From Siphonobacter curvatus (GTDB lineage Bacteria > Bacteroidota > Bacteroidia > Cytophagales > Spirosomataceae), in contig NZ_PTRA01000001.1 in NCBI RefSeq assembly GCF_002943425.1, forward strand, positions 1,798,001 to 1,862,000: DNA of 64,000 nucleotides, given 5' to 3'. The notes under the pieces were generated by a model that did no database searches, was not told the DNA's origin, and saw nothing but the letters and a program-made list of their open reading frames with translations. This document shows positions 43,075 to 52,791 of this stretch, piece by piece. The position numbers and the translations under genes were made by a program. Within the stretch, counting starts at the first letter, position 1. Each line of letters starts with the position of its first letter.

Positions 43075-44115
43075 ATGGTTCGTAATAAATTCTTCAAATA
43101 CTTTATCATCATCGTATCCATTCTGGCTCCGATTGTCTCGTTTTATCTCTGGCAGATTTTTTACACGGCCAATTTGAACACGGAGAAAGACCGGGATTTC
43201 TATTTATTAATTCCCAGTAAATCAGCTCGTTTTGAAACCGTTATTGATTCGTTGAAAGCCAATAAAATGGTAAACAACGAAATGTATTTTCGCTTTCTGT
43301 CGAAGGTTCTCAAGTACCCTGACCACGTGAAACCGGGTCGTTATAGAATCAAACCGAATACGGGCAATTACGAAGTGATTAAAGCCTTACGTTCGGGCAA
43401 TCAGGCGGCTGTAAAACTGACCTTTAACAACGTCCGTCTCAAACAAGATCTGGTTGAGAAAATTGGCAATAAGTTTGAATTTGACTCAACGGAATTCAAG
43501 CGGATGCTGAATGATCCAGCCGTTTGTCAGTTCTATGGCTTTACGCCCGAAACCATTCTCTGTATGTTTCTGCCCAATACGTACGAGGTATACTGGAATA
43601 CAACACCGCAGAAGCTGATGGGTCGGATGAAGTCGGAGTACGACAAATTCTGGACGAATGATCGGAAAGCTAAAGCAAAAGCCGTGGGTTTATCTCCCGT
43701 AGAAGTAATCACATTGGCTAGCATCGTAGAGGCAGAAACCAAGAAGAAGGACGAAAAACCACGGGTGGCGGGCGTGTATCTGAATCGTCTGGCGATATCG
43801 GAGCCGCTACGGGCCGATCCGACCGTTATTTACGCCATTGGAGATTTTGGCATCAAGCGACTGCTTCACCATCAACTCCTGTACAAGTCTCCGTACAATA
43901 CCTACATCAATACGGGATTGCCGCCGGGGCCGATCAACCTGCCTGAGCCTTCGTCGATCGATGCCGTACTGAACCGGGAAAAGCACGATTACCTGTATTT
44001 CTGTGCGAGTCCCAAACTGAATGGCTACCACATTTTTGCGGTTACCTACGAAGAACACCTACGCAACGCCAAATTGTACCAAGAAGCGTTGAACCAGTTA
44101 GGAATTAAAAAATAA
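43075..44115 (+). CDS. mltG: Endolytic murein transglycosylase MltG
   Basis: A 346-residue inner-membrane lytic transglycosylase that cuts nascent glycan strands and sets chain length. One N-terminal membrane helix (about 8-28), then a LysM-like part, then the YceG domain with the catalytic Glu in LASIVEAETKKKDEKPRVAG, PLRADPTVIYAIGDFG, SPYNTYINTGLPPGPI and INLPEPSSIDAVL. All match the E. coli enzyme. It follows the Ldh-type gene by 13 bases and ends in a hairpin. Confidence 0.94.
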   Translation: MVRNKFFKYFIIIVSILAPIVSFYLWQIFYTANLNTEKDRDFYLLIPSKSARFETVIDSLKANKMVNNEMYFRFLSKVLKYPDHVKPGRYRIKPNTGNYEVIKALRSGNQAAVKLTFNNVRLKQDLVEKIGNKFEFDSTEFKRMLNDPAVCQFYGFTPETILCMFLPNTYEVYWNTTPQKLMGRMKSEYDKFWTNDRKAKAKAVGLSPVEVITLASIVEAETKKKDEKPRVAGVYLNRLAISEPLRADPTVIYAIGDFGIKRLLHHQLLYKSPYNTYINTGLPPGPINLPEPSSIDAVLNREKHDYLYFCASPKLNGYHIFAVTYEEHLRNAKLYQEALNQLGIKK

Positions 44116-44126
44116 ACCAAGTATCC

Positions 44127-44169
44127 TACGGGCGGATGATTCTTCGATGAATGATCCGCCCGTATTTAA
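44127..44169 (+). terminator. Terminator-like hairpin after mltG
   Basis: TACGGGCGGAT (44127-44137) pairs with 44154-44164. Inner bases pair with one mismatch. The T tract is weak (TATTTAAT). Confidence 0.6.
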
Positions 44170-44180
44170 TTATACAGTGA

Positions 44181-44597
44181 ATGGCTTTTCAGCATGAGCA
44201 TACGTACCGGGTTTGTTATGCCGATACGGATCAGATGGGATATATGTACTACGGCAATTACGCCCGGCTTTATGAAATTGGCCGCGTGGAAGCGTTGCGT
44301 AGTTTAGGTTTTGCCTATAAGGTTCTGGAAGAGTCGGGTGTGATGATGCCCGTTTATGAAATGAAAACGCGGTATTTAAAACCGGCCCGTTACGACGAAT
44401 TACTCACCATCCAAACGCGTATTCAGCAGTTACCCGCCGCCCGAATCGTCTTCCATTTTGAGTTGTTTAATGAATCGAACGTTCTTTTAAATACGGGAGA
44501 GGTGACACTGGTGTTCATCAACCGTGAAACCAACCGACCGATCATGGCCCCTACTGCCTTGTTGGGTAAACTACAGCCGTACTTTCTCAAAGAATAA
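44181..44597 (+). CDS. Acyl-CoA thioesterase, YbgC/4HBT hotdog family
   Basis: A 138-residue hotdog-fold thioesterase. The N-terminal VCYADTDQMGYMYYGNY carries the catalytic aspartate of the 4-hydroxybenzoyl-CoA/YbgC branch, followed by LYEIGRVEALRSLG and YLKPARYDEL. It hydrolyses short- or medium-chain acyl-CoA or acyl-ACP. In proteobacteria the YbgC enzyme is linked to the Tol-Pal system; here the neighbours are mltG and a BrkB-like membrane protein, so only a general envelope setting is shared. Confidence 0.9.
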   Translation: MAFQHEHTYRVCYADTDQMGYMYYGNYARLYEIGRVEALRSLGFAYKVLEESGVMMPVYEMKTRYLKPARYDELLTIQTRIQQLPAARIVFHFELFNESNVLLNTGEVTLVFINRETNRPIMAPTALLGKLQPYFLKE

Positions 44598-44657
44598 GGT
44601 AACCAGAAGCCTGTTCACTTTTTTCAACCCACCCCACGTGTGTATTAAGCAACAGCA

Positions 44658-45587
44658 ATGGCGAAACTTTCCCGTAAACATAAGCCCCTTCAACGCGTAC
44701 AGACCTTTTTAAGAAATGTACGCATTCGGCGAAGAAGCTTTTCTTTGTATCACTTGCTTCGGGTACTCTTTGCCAATGTTCTGCAGTTTGACATTGACCA
44801 GCGGGCTACGGCAGTGGCCTATAGTTTTACCCTGGCTCTTTTTCCGGCGATTATTTTTCTGTTTACGCTGATTCCCTACGTACCCATTGAAGGCCTTGAT
44901 GATCAGATTATGACTTTTCTCGCCGATGCCATGCCGCGGGGAATTTATAAAGAAGTATTACCTACCATTGAAGATATTGTGAGTCGAAAACGGAGCGGCG
45001 TACTGTCCTTTGGTTTTGTGTTTGCGATGTTTTCGGCAACCAATGGAATGATTGCTCTGATGCGAGCCTTTAACATCGCTCAGCGGACGCACGATGAACG
45101 GGGATTTATCAAAACCCGGCTTATATCCATCTTACTGACCGTGCTGCTGGCGGTCGTACTATTGGTTGCCGTTGGGGTACTCGTTGTCGGACGAATTGTG
45201 GTGGATATTTTGGTTGAACGTCGTCTGATTAATGTTGATTCCACGTATTCGTTCGTAGAGGGCATTAGTTACCTGACCGTTTTTGTAGTCTTGTTTATGG
45301 CCGTTTCCATTATTTACTACATTGCTCCGGCTTTACATAAACGCTGGCGATTCTTCAATGCGGGTTCGGTCACGGCTTCGCTGTTAATCATTCTGATTAC
45401 GCAGGGCTTTTCGTACTATCTCTCGAACTTTGCCAGCTACAACCGGCTATACGGAGCGGTGGGTACGCTAGTGGCTTTGATGATCTGGCTGTATCTAGTA
45501 GCTCTGGTACTGATTCTGGGTTTTGAGATTAACCAGAGTTTGGATGACGCTTCCAAGCAAGCAGAAAAAGAATATAAGCAGGAATAG
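44658..45587 (+). CDS. YihY/BrkB family membrane protein
   Basis: A 309-residue inner-membrane protein with six hydrophobic segments and a basic N-terminus (KLSRKHKPLQRV). The family pattern is visible in QRATAVAYSFTLALFPAIIF, LFTLIPYVP, FVFAMFSATNGMIALMRAFN, IYYIAPALHKRW and YGAVGTLVALMIWLYL. The family was once called ribonuclease BN by error; its true function is not established, though transport has been suggested. It ends 17 bases before a glycosyltransferase gene. Confidence 0.9.
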   Translation: MAKLSRKHKPLQRVQTFLRNVRIRRRSFSLYHLLRVLFANVLQFDIDQRATAVAYSFTLALFPAIIFLFTLIPYVPIEGLDDQIMTFLADAMPRGIYKEVLPTIEDIVSRKRSGVLSFGFVFAMFSATNGMIALMRAFNIAQRTHDERGFIKTRLISILLTVLLAVVLLVAVGVLVVGRIVVDILVERRLINVDSTYSFVEGISYLTVFVVLFMAVSIIYYIAPALHKRWRFFNAGSVTASLLIILITQGFSYYLSNFASYNRLYGAVGTLVALMIWLYLVALVLILGFEINQSLDDASKQAEKEYKQE

Positions 45588-45604
45588 AAAGAATAACTGT
45601 TACC

Positions 45605-46561
45605 ATGGGGATGAAGCAGGAGCCCTTAGTTTCGATCATTTGTCTGAGTTACAACCACGAACGTTTCGTAGCTGAATGCCTGCAATCGGTGTTTATCCAG
45701 ACCTACCCAGCCCTAGAGTTGATCGTCGTCGATGATTTCAGTAAAGACCGAAGCGTATCCATCATCGAAAGCCTGTTACGGCACCAGGACAAGTTTATCC
45801 AAAACTGTAATAACCAGGGCGTGTGTCAAAGTTTCAATCGGGGACTAGCTCAGGCGAAAGGTAAATACATTGTGGATCTGGCGGCGGATGATCTACTTTT
45901 CCCCGATACGATTGCCAAGCAAGTGGCTTATTTTGAAACGCTTTCGGAGGAATACGGGGCCATTTTCGGCGATGCCGTACTGATTAGTGAAACGGGAAAG
46001 AAACTAGGGACTTGGTATAAACGTGATGCTCAAGGAAAGCGGTTACAGCCCGTTCCTTCCGGAGACGTGTTTGCGGCTGTATTGGCTGGCACGCCCATTT
46101 TGACAGTGACGGCCATGACACGTCGGTCGGTGTATGAGGCTCTGGACGGTTACGACGAAAGTCTTCTGTATGAAGATTTTGATTTTCTCGTACGAGCTTC
46201 CCGCCGCTGGAAATACGGCTTTAAAGATGAATGCTGGGTAAAGTACCGGCAGGTGAAAGGTTCGCATTCGAAGCAGCAGCAACTTCGGCGTACGCAGCAG
46301 ATGGAATCCACCTGGAAGGTATGCGAAAAAGCCGCTGTTCTGGTCCAAACGCCAGAGGAAATTTCGGCTCTGCTCATTCGGTTGCGAAATGGTCTTCGGC
46401 AATGTTTTTTCCTGGAACACTATGCACTGGGAGCTCAGTACGCGGCCTTATACCGACGATTCAAACCGTTGCCTTCGTCCTTGCAAGCGATTGCCTGGGC
46501 CTGTCAATTAAAAATTCCGTTTTATCAGGTATACCGAACCTATCAGAAATTACGACGATAA
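45605..46561 (+). CDS. Family 2 glycosyltransferase
   Basis: A 318-residue cytosolic GT-A fold transferase. VSIICLSYNHERFVAECLQS opens the nucleotide-binding domain, followed by ELIVVDDFSKDRS, and LAADDLLFP as the metal-binding region in place of DxD, and YEDFDFLVRASRR near the catalytic base. The C-terminal 100 residues are helical and basic. A sugar nucleotide donor and a glycan or lipid acceptor are expected but not identifiable. There is no polysaccharide cluster around it. Overlap spacing suggests it belongs to the unit starting at the thioesterase. Confidence 0.88.
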   Translation: MGMKQEPLVSIICLSYNHERFVAECLQSVFIQTYPALELIVVDDFSKDRSVSIIESLLRHQDKFIQNCNNQGVCQSFNRGLAQAKGKYIVDLAADDLLFPDTIAKQVAYFETLSEEYGAIFGDAVLISETGKKLGTWYKRDAQGKRLQPVPSGDVFAAVLAGTPILTVTAMTRRSVYEALDGYDESLLYEDFDFLVRASRRWKYGFKDECWVKYRQVKGSHSKQQQLRRTQQMESTWKVCEKAAVLVQTPEEISALLIRLRNGLRQCFFLEHYALGAQYAALYRRFKPLPSSLQAIAWACQLKIPFYQVYRTYQKLRR

Positions 46562-46589
46562 GTCGGTAGCTTTTTTATCCCGAATCCAT

Positions 46590-47207
46590 ATGCCTGCTGA
46601 ATTTCTGTCTATTCATCCCATAAATCCCGAGCCTCGTAAAATTGCCCGGGTATTGGAAGTACTTCGCCAGGGTGGTATTGTTATCTACCCAACTGATACC
46701 GTTTATGGTATGGGTGGCGATATTCACAATGCCCGTACCATCGAGCGGATTGCTCAGGTCAAAGGGATTAAGCTCGAAAAGAGCGACTTCTCCATCATTT
46801 GTAATGACTTGAGTCATATTTCCGATTACGCCAAGGTTTCGGATGTGGCCTTCAAAACAATGAAGAAAGTGTTGCCAGGTCCGTATACGTTTGTACTAAC
46901 GGCCAATACGCAACTACCGCGAACGCTGAATCCTCGGAAAAAAACGATTGGTATCCGGATTCCCGATCACGCCATTACCCGGGAAATTGTCAGTCAGCTG
47001 GGGCATCCTATTGTGACCACGTCCATCAAATCCGACGATGATTTCATGGAGTACCCGACGGACCCTGAAGAGATTTTCCACCAGTTTCAGCACAAGGTTG
47101 ATCTGGTAATTGATGGCGGACCAGGTGGGCTGATCCCTTCCACGATCCTGGATGCTACCGATACCGATTTCGAAGTGATTCGTCAGGGGTTAGGGGAGTG
47201 GGAATAA
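46590..47207 (+). CDS. Sua5/YciO/YrdC-domain protein, YciO-like (L-threonylcarbamoyladenylate synthase family)
   Basis: A 205-residue protein of the family that makes threonylcarbamoyl-AMP for the t6A base of tRNAs reading ANN codons. The nucleotide pocket GGIVIYPTDTVYGMGGD and ERIAQVKGIK are present, and so are KKTIGIRIPDHAI and PIVTTSIKSDDD. It lacks the KRPxxxPL-type loop and instead reads KSDFSIICNDLSHISDYAK, like E. coli YciO (HNFTLMCRDLSELSTYS). It therefore belongs to the YciO branch, whose role in t6A is debated. It meets the acyltransferase gene head-on at a perfect terminator. Confidence 0.88.
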   Translation: MPAEFLSIHPINPEPRKIARVLEVLRQGGIVIYPTDTVYGMGGDIHNARTIERIAQVKGIKLEKSDFSIICNDLSHISDYAKVSDVAFKTMKKVLPGPYTFVLTANTQLPRTLNPRKKTIGIRIPDHAITREIVSQLGHPIVTTSIKSDDDFMEYPTDPEEIFHQFQHKVDLVIDGGPGGLIPSTILDATDTDFEVIRQGLGEWE

Positions 47208-47213
47208 AAGATT

Positions 47214-47260
47214 CCAAATAAAAAGGGGACTGAATTGAATTCAGTCCCCTTTTTATTTGG
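47214..47260. terminator. Bidirectional terminator, near-perfect 47-bp palindrome
   Basis: Arms of 23 bases (47214-47236 and 47238-47260) are perfect complements around a single central G. A/T5 runs flank the G4/C4 core on both sides. It lies one base from the stop codon of the acyltransferase (47262) and seven bases after the YciO-like gene. Confidence 0.9.
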
Positions 47261-47261
47261 G

Positions 47262-48137
47262 CTAAGCCAGTACCATTTCGTCTTCGGTCGGATGCGTTTC
47301 GCGTTTGTGTTTCCAACGTTTGTGCGACCAGAGCCAGAGTTCGGGTTGTTCTCGTAACATAGTTTCCAGCCAGCGAACGTAATGTTCTGTCAACAGACCG
47401 GGCTCAATGTCTTTGTAGGAGGGCTCGGCAATCAGTTCCAGGTGAAAGCTGTAATGACCCCGTTTAATTTTTCTGATTTTTCCAAACAGCAGAGGCGTAT
47501 TGAACTTACGGGCCAATTTTTCGGTACCCGTAAAAAAGTCGGTTTCCTGATGAAAGAAGGTTGACCAGTACGCTGAATCGGGGTGATGCGGGGCCTGATC
47601 TGCTAAGGTACCAATAACCCGGGGTTCGTTCTTGCGCGTAATCATATCTCGCAGAATCGTATGCATAGAGACGGGCTTGATGCCAAAACGGGAACGGATT
47701 GCCAGCATAAAACGCTCAAAGAATGAGTTCGAGAGCGGCTTGTAAATGACATCAGCCGGAATACCATCATTCGCAATACTCAGCGAAATCCACTCCCAGT
47801 TCATCTGGTGACCTAGCATGACAAATACCGTCTTTTTCTGACGAATAAGATTGTGCAGAACCTCGGAATTTTCTAATTTCATTCGACGAGCGATCGACTG
47901 CCGTGAGATGGTCAGAGACTTTACGGTTTCCACCATCAGATCACAGAAGTTACGAAAGAACTTTTTAGCAATGGCCTGTCGTTCAGCCTCTGATTTCTCG
48001 GGAAATGCCGCCGCTAAGTTTCCTAATACTACCTGTTTCCGGTAACCGAAAACGTAGTAAATCAGTACAAATAAGAAATCGGAAAACCAATACAGTACGG
48101 TGAGGGGTAAGCGAGATATGACTTGGAAAAATACCAT
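47262..48137 (-). CDS. LpxL/HtrB-type lysophospholipid acyltransferase
   Basis: A 291-residue inner-membrane acyltransferase of the lipid A late-acylation family. It has an N-terminal hydrophobic helix (about 10-30), the catalytic HX4E motif in LGHQMNWEW, and GTLADQAPHHPDSAYWSTFF. Members add a secondary acyl chain to lipid A, or to ornithine or glycine lipids in Bacteroidota, so the acceptor is uncertain. The C-terminal tail is basic (SHKRWKHKRETHP). It starts 119 bases from the divergent WbqC gene. Confidence 0.88.
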   Translation of the reverse strand: MVFFQVISRLPLTVLYWFSDFLFVLIYYVFGYRKQVVLGNLAAAFPEKSEAERQAIAKKFFRNFCDLMVETVKSLTISRQSIARRMKLENSEVLHNLIRQKKTVFVMLGHQMNWEWISLSIANDGIPADVIYKPLSNSFFERFMLAIRSRFGIKPVSMHTILRDMITRKNEPRVIGTLADQAPHHPDSAYWSTFFHQETDFFTGTEKLARKFNTPLLFGKIRKIKRGHYSFHLELIAEPSYKDIEPGLLTEHYVRWLETMLREQPELWLWSHKRWKHKRETHPTEDEMVLA

Positions 48138-48256
48138 TTATGCAATCAATAGATTCAAAAAAATATACGTACCAACTATATAACTACAAAAATTAAAAAA
48201 TAATTTGATACTTGATATTTTTTCCTTTTCTTTAAAAAAGAGATCCTTAAGTACAA

Positions 48257-48925
48257 ATGTCGGAAAGTAAGCGTTTCGTTGTAGAATTACAGTATTTACC
48301 AGGTTTAGAATTTTGGACGTGTGGAGCATCGTTTGACACGATCCTGCTTGAAAGCCACGAGCATTTTCAAAAGCAGACTTTCCGAAATCGCTGTCAAATT
48401 CTGACCAGTCAGGGCATCGATACATTAGTAGTCCCCGTACTTGAAGGCAGAAGTCAGCAAAAGACGCTCATTCGGGACATTCGAATTGATTACCGGCAGC
48501 CCTGGTTGAAACGACATTGGGGAGCTATTGAGTCAGCGTATCGGAAAACGCCTTACTTTGAGTACTTCGAAGAGCGTTTTAAACAAGTATACGAACGGAA
48601 ACCTGACTTTTTGTTCGATCTAAACCTGGATATGCTGACAGTTTGTCGGGATCTGTTGCGGTTAAAAATCAATTTTGACTATACCAGCCAGTATGAGAAA
48701 ACGTATGGAAATGAAGCTTTTGATGCTAGAGGCCTGATTTCTCCTAAAATAAGTTATCAGGAGCGACCGTTTTATAAACCCATTGCCTACCGACAAAATT
48801 TTGGGGAACAGTTTTTTCCTAACCTTAGTATTCTTGATTTATTATTTTGTCAGGGAAATGAAGCCTTGAGCATTCTGAAAGCTTCAACCAACTATACACC
48901 CTTTGAGTCTTCGCTGGACGTATAA
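48257..48925 (+). CDS. WbqC family protein
   Basis: A 222-residue cytosolic protein with the WbqC pattern: ELQYLPGLEFWTCGASFDTI near the start, NRCQILTSQGIDTLVVPV, YRQPWLKRHWGAIESAYRKT and PYFEYFEERF. The family is linked to surface polysaccharide or glycan modification and is often proposed to be a transferase-like or hydrolase-like enzyme, but the reaction is not known. In many Bacteroidota it is near leader peptidase (lepB) genes; here the neighbour is the divergent LpxL-like acyltransferase, also an envelope function. Confidence 0.88.
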   Translation: MSESKRFVVELQYLPGLEFWTCGASFDTILLESHEHFQKQTFRNRCQILTSQGIDTLVVPVLEGRSQQKTLIRDIRIDYRQPWLKRHWGAIESAYRKTPYFEYFEERFKQVYERKPDFLFDLNLDMLTVCRDLLRLKINFDYTSQYEKTYGNEAFDARGLISPKISYQERPFYKPIAYRQNFGEQFFPNLSILDLLFCQGNEALSILKASTNYTPFESSLDV

Positions 48926-49020
48926 TTCCCGATAATTTTAGTAGAGATTCTGATCCTAAATTGAACAATAGCTGTTCTTCCGGCGTTAGCCGAGTAATAG
49001 AAACACGCTAAACCTTAAGT

Positions 49021-51546
49021 ATGGAAGCAAAATTTTCAAACCGCGTGAAGGAAGTCATCTCCCTGAGTAGAGAGGAAGCTCTGCGACTTGGACATGATTA
49101 CATCGGGACAGAGCATTTGCTTTTGGGTATGATTCGTGAAGGCGAAGGCGTAGCCGTGGCCCTGTTGAAAAAATTAAGTATCAACCTCGATGAGTTGCGA
49201 ATGACTATCGAGCAAGCTACCAAGGGTACGGCAACGCACAGCGTTCGGAACATGGCCAATATTCCTTTGACTCGTCAGTCCGAGAAAGTTCTTAAAATGA
49301 CCCATTTGGAGGCAAAAGTCTTCAAGACCCAGTTGATTGGCACTGAACACGTACTGTTGGCGATCCTTCGGGATGAGGACAACATTGCGACTCAGATTCT
49401 CCATAAGTTTAACGTTAACTACGAAATCGTTAAGGAAATGCTGGAATATCAATCGAACCCGAATATCAATGCCGGCCCGGATACGGACGACAATGATGAA
49501 GACAGCCGCATGTTCGGTTCCAGCCCTCGTAGTGAGTCCGGTAAGCCTGGTGCAGAAAAATCCCGTACACCCGTACTGGATAATTTTGGCCGTGATCTTA
49601 CCAAGCTGGCCGAATTAGGCAAACTCGATCCCATCGTGGGTCGTGAGAAAGAAATTGAGCGGGTTGCTCAGATTCTTTCTCGTCGTAAAAAGAATAACCC
49701 GATTTTGATCGGTGAGCCTGGCGTTGGTAAAACAGCCATTGCTGAAGGTCTGGCCCTTCGGATTGTTCAGAAGAAAGTAAGCCGAGTGTTGTTTGGCAAA
49801 CGCGTTGTAACGCTGGATCTGGCTTCTTTGGTCGCTGGTACTAAATACCGTGGTCAGTTCGAAGAACGGATGAAGGCTGTGATGAACGAGTTGGAAAAAT
49901 CGCCCGAGGTCATTCTCTTCATTGATGAGATTCATACCATCGTGGGAGCTGGTGGAGCTTCTGGTTCGCTGGACGCCTCTAATATGTTTAAACCTGCTCT
50001 GGCTCGCGGTGATATTCAATGCATTGGTGCTACTACGTTGGACGAGTATCGTCAGTACATCGAGAAAGATGGTGCGTTGGCCCGTCGGTTCCAGATGGTA
50101 ATGGTGGATGCTACCAGCATTGAAGAAACGGTTGAGATTCTTAATAACATCAAAGATAAATACGAGGAACACCACCACGTAAATTATACTCCGGAAGCTT
50201 TAGAAGCAGCTGTTAAGTTGTCAGAACGTTATATTTCTGATCGTTTCCTGCCTGATAAGGCCATTGATGTATTGGACGAAGTAGGTGCTCGCGTACACAT
50301 CAATAATATCTCGGTACCCGAAGACATCATTCAACTGGAAGAAGCCGTTGAAGAAGTCAAAAAGCAGAAAAATCAAGTCGTAAAATCGCAGAAATACGAA
50401 GAAGCGGCTCAACTGCGGGATCGGGAGAAGAAATTACTCGAACAACTCGACCGTGCTAAACAACGCTGGGAAGAAGATACCAAGACGCGTCGCTATACCG
50501 TTACGGAAGATAACGTAGCCGAAGTAGTAGCAATGATGACAGGTATTCCTGTACGTAGCGTTTCAACCGATGAAGGAAAGAAACTGCTGACGCTGGCGGA
50601 AGATTTGAAAGGTAAAGTAATTGGTCAGGAGTCAGCCATTGAAAAACTGGCGAAAGCTATTCAGCGTACGCGAGTAGGTCTGAAAGATCCGAAGAAACCA
50701 ATCGGTTCCTTTATCTTCCTGGGCCCAACGGGTGTAGGTAAGACGGAGTTAGCGAAAGTACTGGCCTCTCATTTATTCGACAAAGAAGATTCGCTCGTTC
50801 GGATCGATATGTCGGAGTACATGGAGAAATTCAGCGTAAGCCGTCTGGTAGGAGCTCCTCCAGGATACGTGGGTTACGAAGAAGGCGGTCAATTGACGGA
50901 GAAAATTCGTCGTAAACCATACTCCGTTGTACTGCTTGACGAGATCGAAAAAGCTCACCCGGATGTATTTAACATTCTGCTCCAGGTACTGGATGACGGT
51001 ATCCTGACGGATGGTTTAGGCCGTCGGGTTGACTTCCGAAATACGATCATTATCATGACTTCGAACATCGGAGCCCGTGATTTGAAAGACTTCGGTACGG
51101 GTATCGGTTTCGCCACCAAAACACGGGTAGAAGGTCAGGATGAAGCCGTGAAAAGCACGATTCAGAATGCCTTGCGTAAAGCGTTCTCACCTGAGTTCCT
51201 GAACCGTTTGGATGATGTGATTGTGTTTAACTCACTCGAACGCGAACACCTGCACCGGATCATTGAACTGATGTTAGGCAAACTCTTCGCCCGTATCACC
51301 ACATTGGGATACCGCGTTGAGCTGACGGAAGCTGCCAAAGACTTCCTCGCCAAGAAAGGTTACGATCCGCAGTACGGTGCTCGTCCGCTGAACCGGGCCA
51401 TCCAGCGTTATCTGGAAGATCCCGTAGCGGAAGAAATCCTGAAGGGTGATTTAGCCGAAGGAGATATCCTGCTGGCTGACCACGATGGAACCAGTGAAAC
51501 ACTGACCATTACGGCGAAAAAGCCAGAAACGATTACCGAAGAATAA
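49021..51546 (+). CDS. clpC: ATP-dependent Clp protease ATP-binding subunit ClpC
   Basis: An 841-residue Hsp100 unfoldase feeding proteins to ClpP. It has an N-terminal Clp_N double repeat (about 3-145, [21 protein letters not shown] in part), a first AAA domain with Walker A GEPGVGKT, a UVR middle domain (about 440-480, [20 protein letters not shown]), a second AAA domain with GPTGVGKTE and [12 protein letters not shown], and the Clp C-terminal domain. The UVR domain marks it as ClpC, not ClpA or ClpB. In Firmicutes this gene sits with ctsR-mcsA-mcsB, which are absent here, so other adaptors are expected. Confidence 0.97.
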   Translation: MEAKFSNRVKEVISLSREEALRLGHDYIGTEHLLLGMIREGEGVAVALLKKLSINLDELRMTIEQATKGTATHSVRNMANIPLTRQSEKVLKMTHLEAKVFKTQLIGTEHVLLAILRDEDNIATQILHKFNVNYEIVKEMLEYQSNPNINAGPDTDDNDEDSRMFGSSPRSESGKPGAEKSRTPVLDNFGRDLTKLAELGKLDPIVGREKEIERVAQILSRRKKNNPILIGEPGVGKTAIAEGLALRIVQKKVSRVLFGKRVVTLDLASLVAGTKYRGQFEERMKAVMNELEKSPEVILFIDEIHTIVGAGGASGSLDASNMFKPALARGDIQCIGATTLDEYRQYIEKDGALARRFQMVMVDATSIEETVEILNNIKDKYEEHHHVNYTPEALEAAVKLSERYISDRFLPDKAIDVLDEVGARVHINNISVPEDIIQLEEAVEEVKKQKNQVVKSQKYEEAAQLRDREKKLLEQLDRAKQRWEEDTKTRRYTVTEDNVAEVVAMMTGIPVRSVSTDEGKKLLTLAEDLKGKVIGQESAIEKLAKAIQRTRVGLKDPKKPIGSFIFLGPTGVGKTELAKVLASHLFDKEDSLVRIDMSEYMEKFSVSRLVGAPPGYVGYEEGGQLTEKIRRKPYSVVLLDEIEKAHPDVFNILLQVLDDGILTDGLGRRVDFRNTIIIMTSNIGARDLKDFGTGIGFATKTRVEGQDEAVKSTIQNALRKAFSPEFLNRLDDVIVFNSLEREHLHRIIELMLGKLFARITTLGYRVELTEAAKDFLAKKGYDPQYGARPLNRAIQRYLEDPVAEEILKGDLAEGDILLADHDGTSETLTITAKKPETITEE

Positions 51547-51562
51547 ACGGTAAAACATTCAG

Positions 51563-51593
51563 AAAGGAGCGGTGAAAGCCGCTCCTTTTTTTT
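51563..51593 (+). terminator. Intrinsic terminator of clpC
   Basis: Arms AAAGGAGCGG and complement (51563-51572, 51579-51588) around TGAAAG, followed by a run of eight T in total. Confidence 0.85.
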
Positions 51594-51599
51594 GTCCTA

Positions 51600-52202
51600 T
51601 CAATTAGGATAAGGAATCTTGAGCTTAGCAAAAAATTCGGATTCGGGAATTTCCCGTACTTGACCCGGTTGTAAATCCCCCAGAGTTAGATCTTCAATCG
51701 CTACCCGAATGAGTCGCTGACAATGGTGACGCACCGCCTTTAGCATCTTACGGATTTGACGAAATTTTCCCTCCGTCAACGAAATCAGTAACCACGTATG
51801 GGGTCGATCGTCAGGATACGACCAGCCACTTTCAAACAGTCCATCCGGCTTCTCCACAATTTCTACTTCACAGGGTGTCGTTATATAGTGTAAAGCCCCG
51901 GAAATCTGAATGGGTACACCCGTTCGCAACTGCTGTAACGTAGCCGGACTGACCTGTTTATAGACCTGTACTAAGTATTGGCGTAAGTGAGGGGTTTGGC
52001 TTTCAAAGAGCAAGCGGGTCACTTGCTGGTTGGTGGTGAGTAGCAACAAACCTTCGGAGGTACTGTCGAGTCGACCAATGCAATGGGTTCCCGCAGGAAA
52101 ATCGTAAGCTAATTCACCCAGCATAGGTAGAGATTCGGCTCCGGTAAATTGGGATAACATTCGGAAAGGTTTATTCACAATAAAATAGCGGTGGATGCTC
52201 AT
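51600..52202 (-). CDS. rRNA pseudouridine synthase, RluE/RsuA family
   Basis: A 200-residue stand-alone pseudouridine synthase. The catalytic aspartate lies in CIGRLDSTSEGLLLLTTN (GRLDxxxEGLLLLT motif). Further signatures are KLKIPYPN at the end and LTEGKFRQIRKMLKAVRHHC. It starts with IHRYFIVNKPFRML and lacks the N-terminal S4 domain of RsuA, RluB and RluF, as in RluE, which modifies 23S rRNA. The exact uridine cannot be read from sequence. It converges on clpC, whose terminator lies just before its stop codon. Confidence 0.9.
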   Translation of the reverse strand: MSIHRYFIVNKPFRMLSQFTGAESLPMLGELAYDFPAGTHCIGRLDSTSEGLLLLTTNQQVTRLLFESQTPHLRQYLVQVYKQVSPATLQQLRTGVPIQISGALHYITTPCEVEIVEKPDGLFESGWSYPDDRPHTWLLISLTEGKFRQIRKMLKAVRHHCQRLIRVAIEDLTLGDLQPGQVREIPESEFFAKLKIPYPN

Positions 52203-52554
52203 ACTAATTACTAACTATTTATCAGGGATTTAAATCCTTAATTTAGATTTTTATACTTAAAAAAGAACATTAAAAAAATAATCAATTTTCTGAAAAATTG
52301 TAGAACTCAAATCTTTCATCCAACCAAGTTTTAACGATTCGTGTCTTTAGAAGAATAAGCGGTATTACACAGCTTAACAAAGTTTTTAAAACCAACCTAA
52401 TAAACCTTATTCTGTAATGAAATCTGACTAAAACAAATTTTTATTCCGCTTAACACTGAATTGCATTTGCTGTTTCATTACTCAATACAAATAGATAAAA
52501 GAACTAAGACTTCTAGTTTTGTTACCTGTTTCAAATAAAAGTACGACTCATTGC
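52203..52554. other. 352-bp AT-rich intergenic region
   Basis: Between divergent genes. Contains a small hairpin CAATTTT...AAAATTG (52283-52300) without a T tract and the -7 element of the DUF3820 gene. Very AT-rich compared with flanks. No gene is seen. Confidence 0.5.
52514..52521 (+). promoter_or_regulatory. -7 element before the DUF3820 gene
   Basis: TAGTTTTG, exact TAnnTTTG match, 34 bases before the ATG at 52555. Confidence 0.35.
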
Positions 52555-52791
52555 ATGGAAGAATCACCTCAGTTGAACCCTCAATTATTTCAACAACTGT
52601 TGACATATCGGATGCCTTACGGCAAACATAAGGGACAACTGCTCAGACAGTTGCCCATTTCCTATCTTGAATGGTTTGCCCGAAAGGGGTTTCCGGAAGG
52701 AAAGTTAGGCCTATTGCTTCGTTCGTTCTACGAAATCAAGCTCAACGGACTGGAATACTTATTAAATGAGGCTGAGGCTTTTCGGCAATGA
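52555..52791 (+). CDS. DUF3820 family protein, 78 residues
   Basis: A small cytosolic protein with the family core MPYGKHKGQLLRQLPISYLE followed by WFARKGFPEGKLG and LLRSFYEIKLNGLEYLL. The pattern 'PFGKHKG' and a helical tail are shared with QueFB-like and nuclease-associated short proteins, but function is unknown. A TTG start 12 codons upstream is possible; the ATG gives the usual length. Its stop overlaps the start of the next gene by four bases, so both are translated from one mRNA. Confidence 0.8.
   Translation: MEESPQLNPQLFQQLLTYRMPYGKHKGQLLRQLPISYLEWFARKGFPEGKLGLLLRSFYEIKLNGLEYLLNEAEAFRQ

Noticed and set aside
44181-44597. Tol-Pal operon member ybgC
   Set aside because: The fold and motif fit YbgC, but no tol or pal genes are near, so the operon link cannot be claimed.
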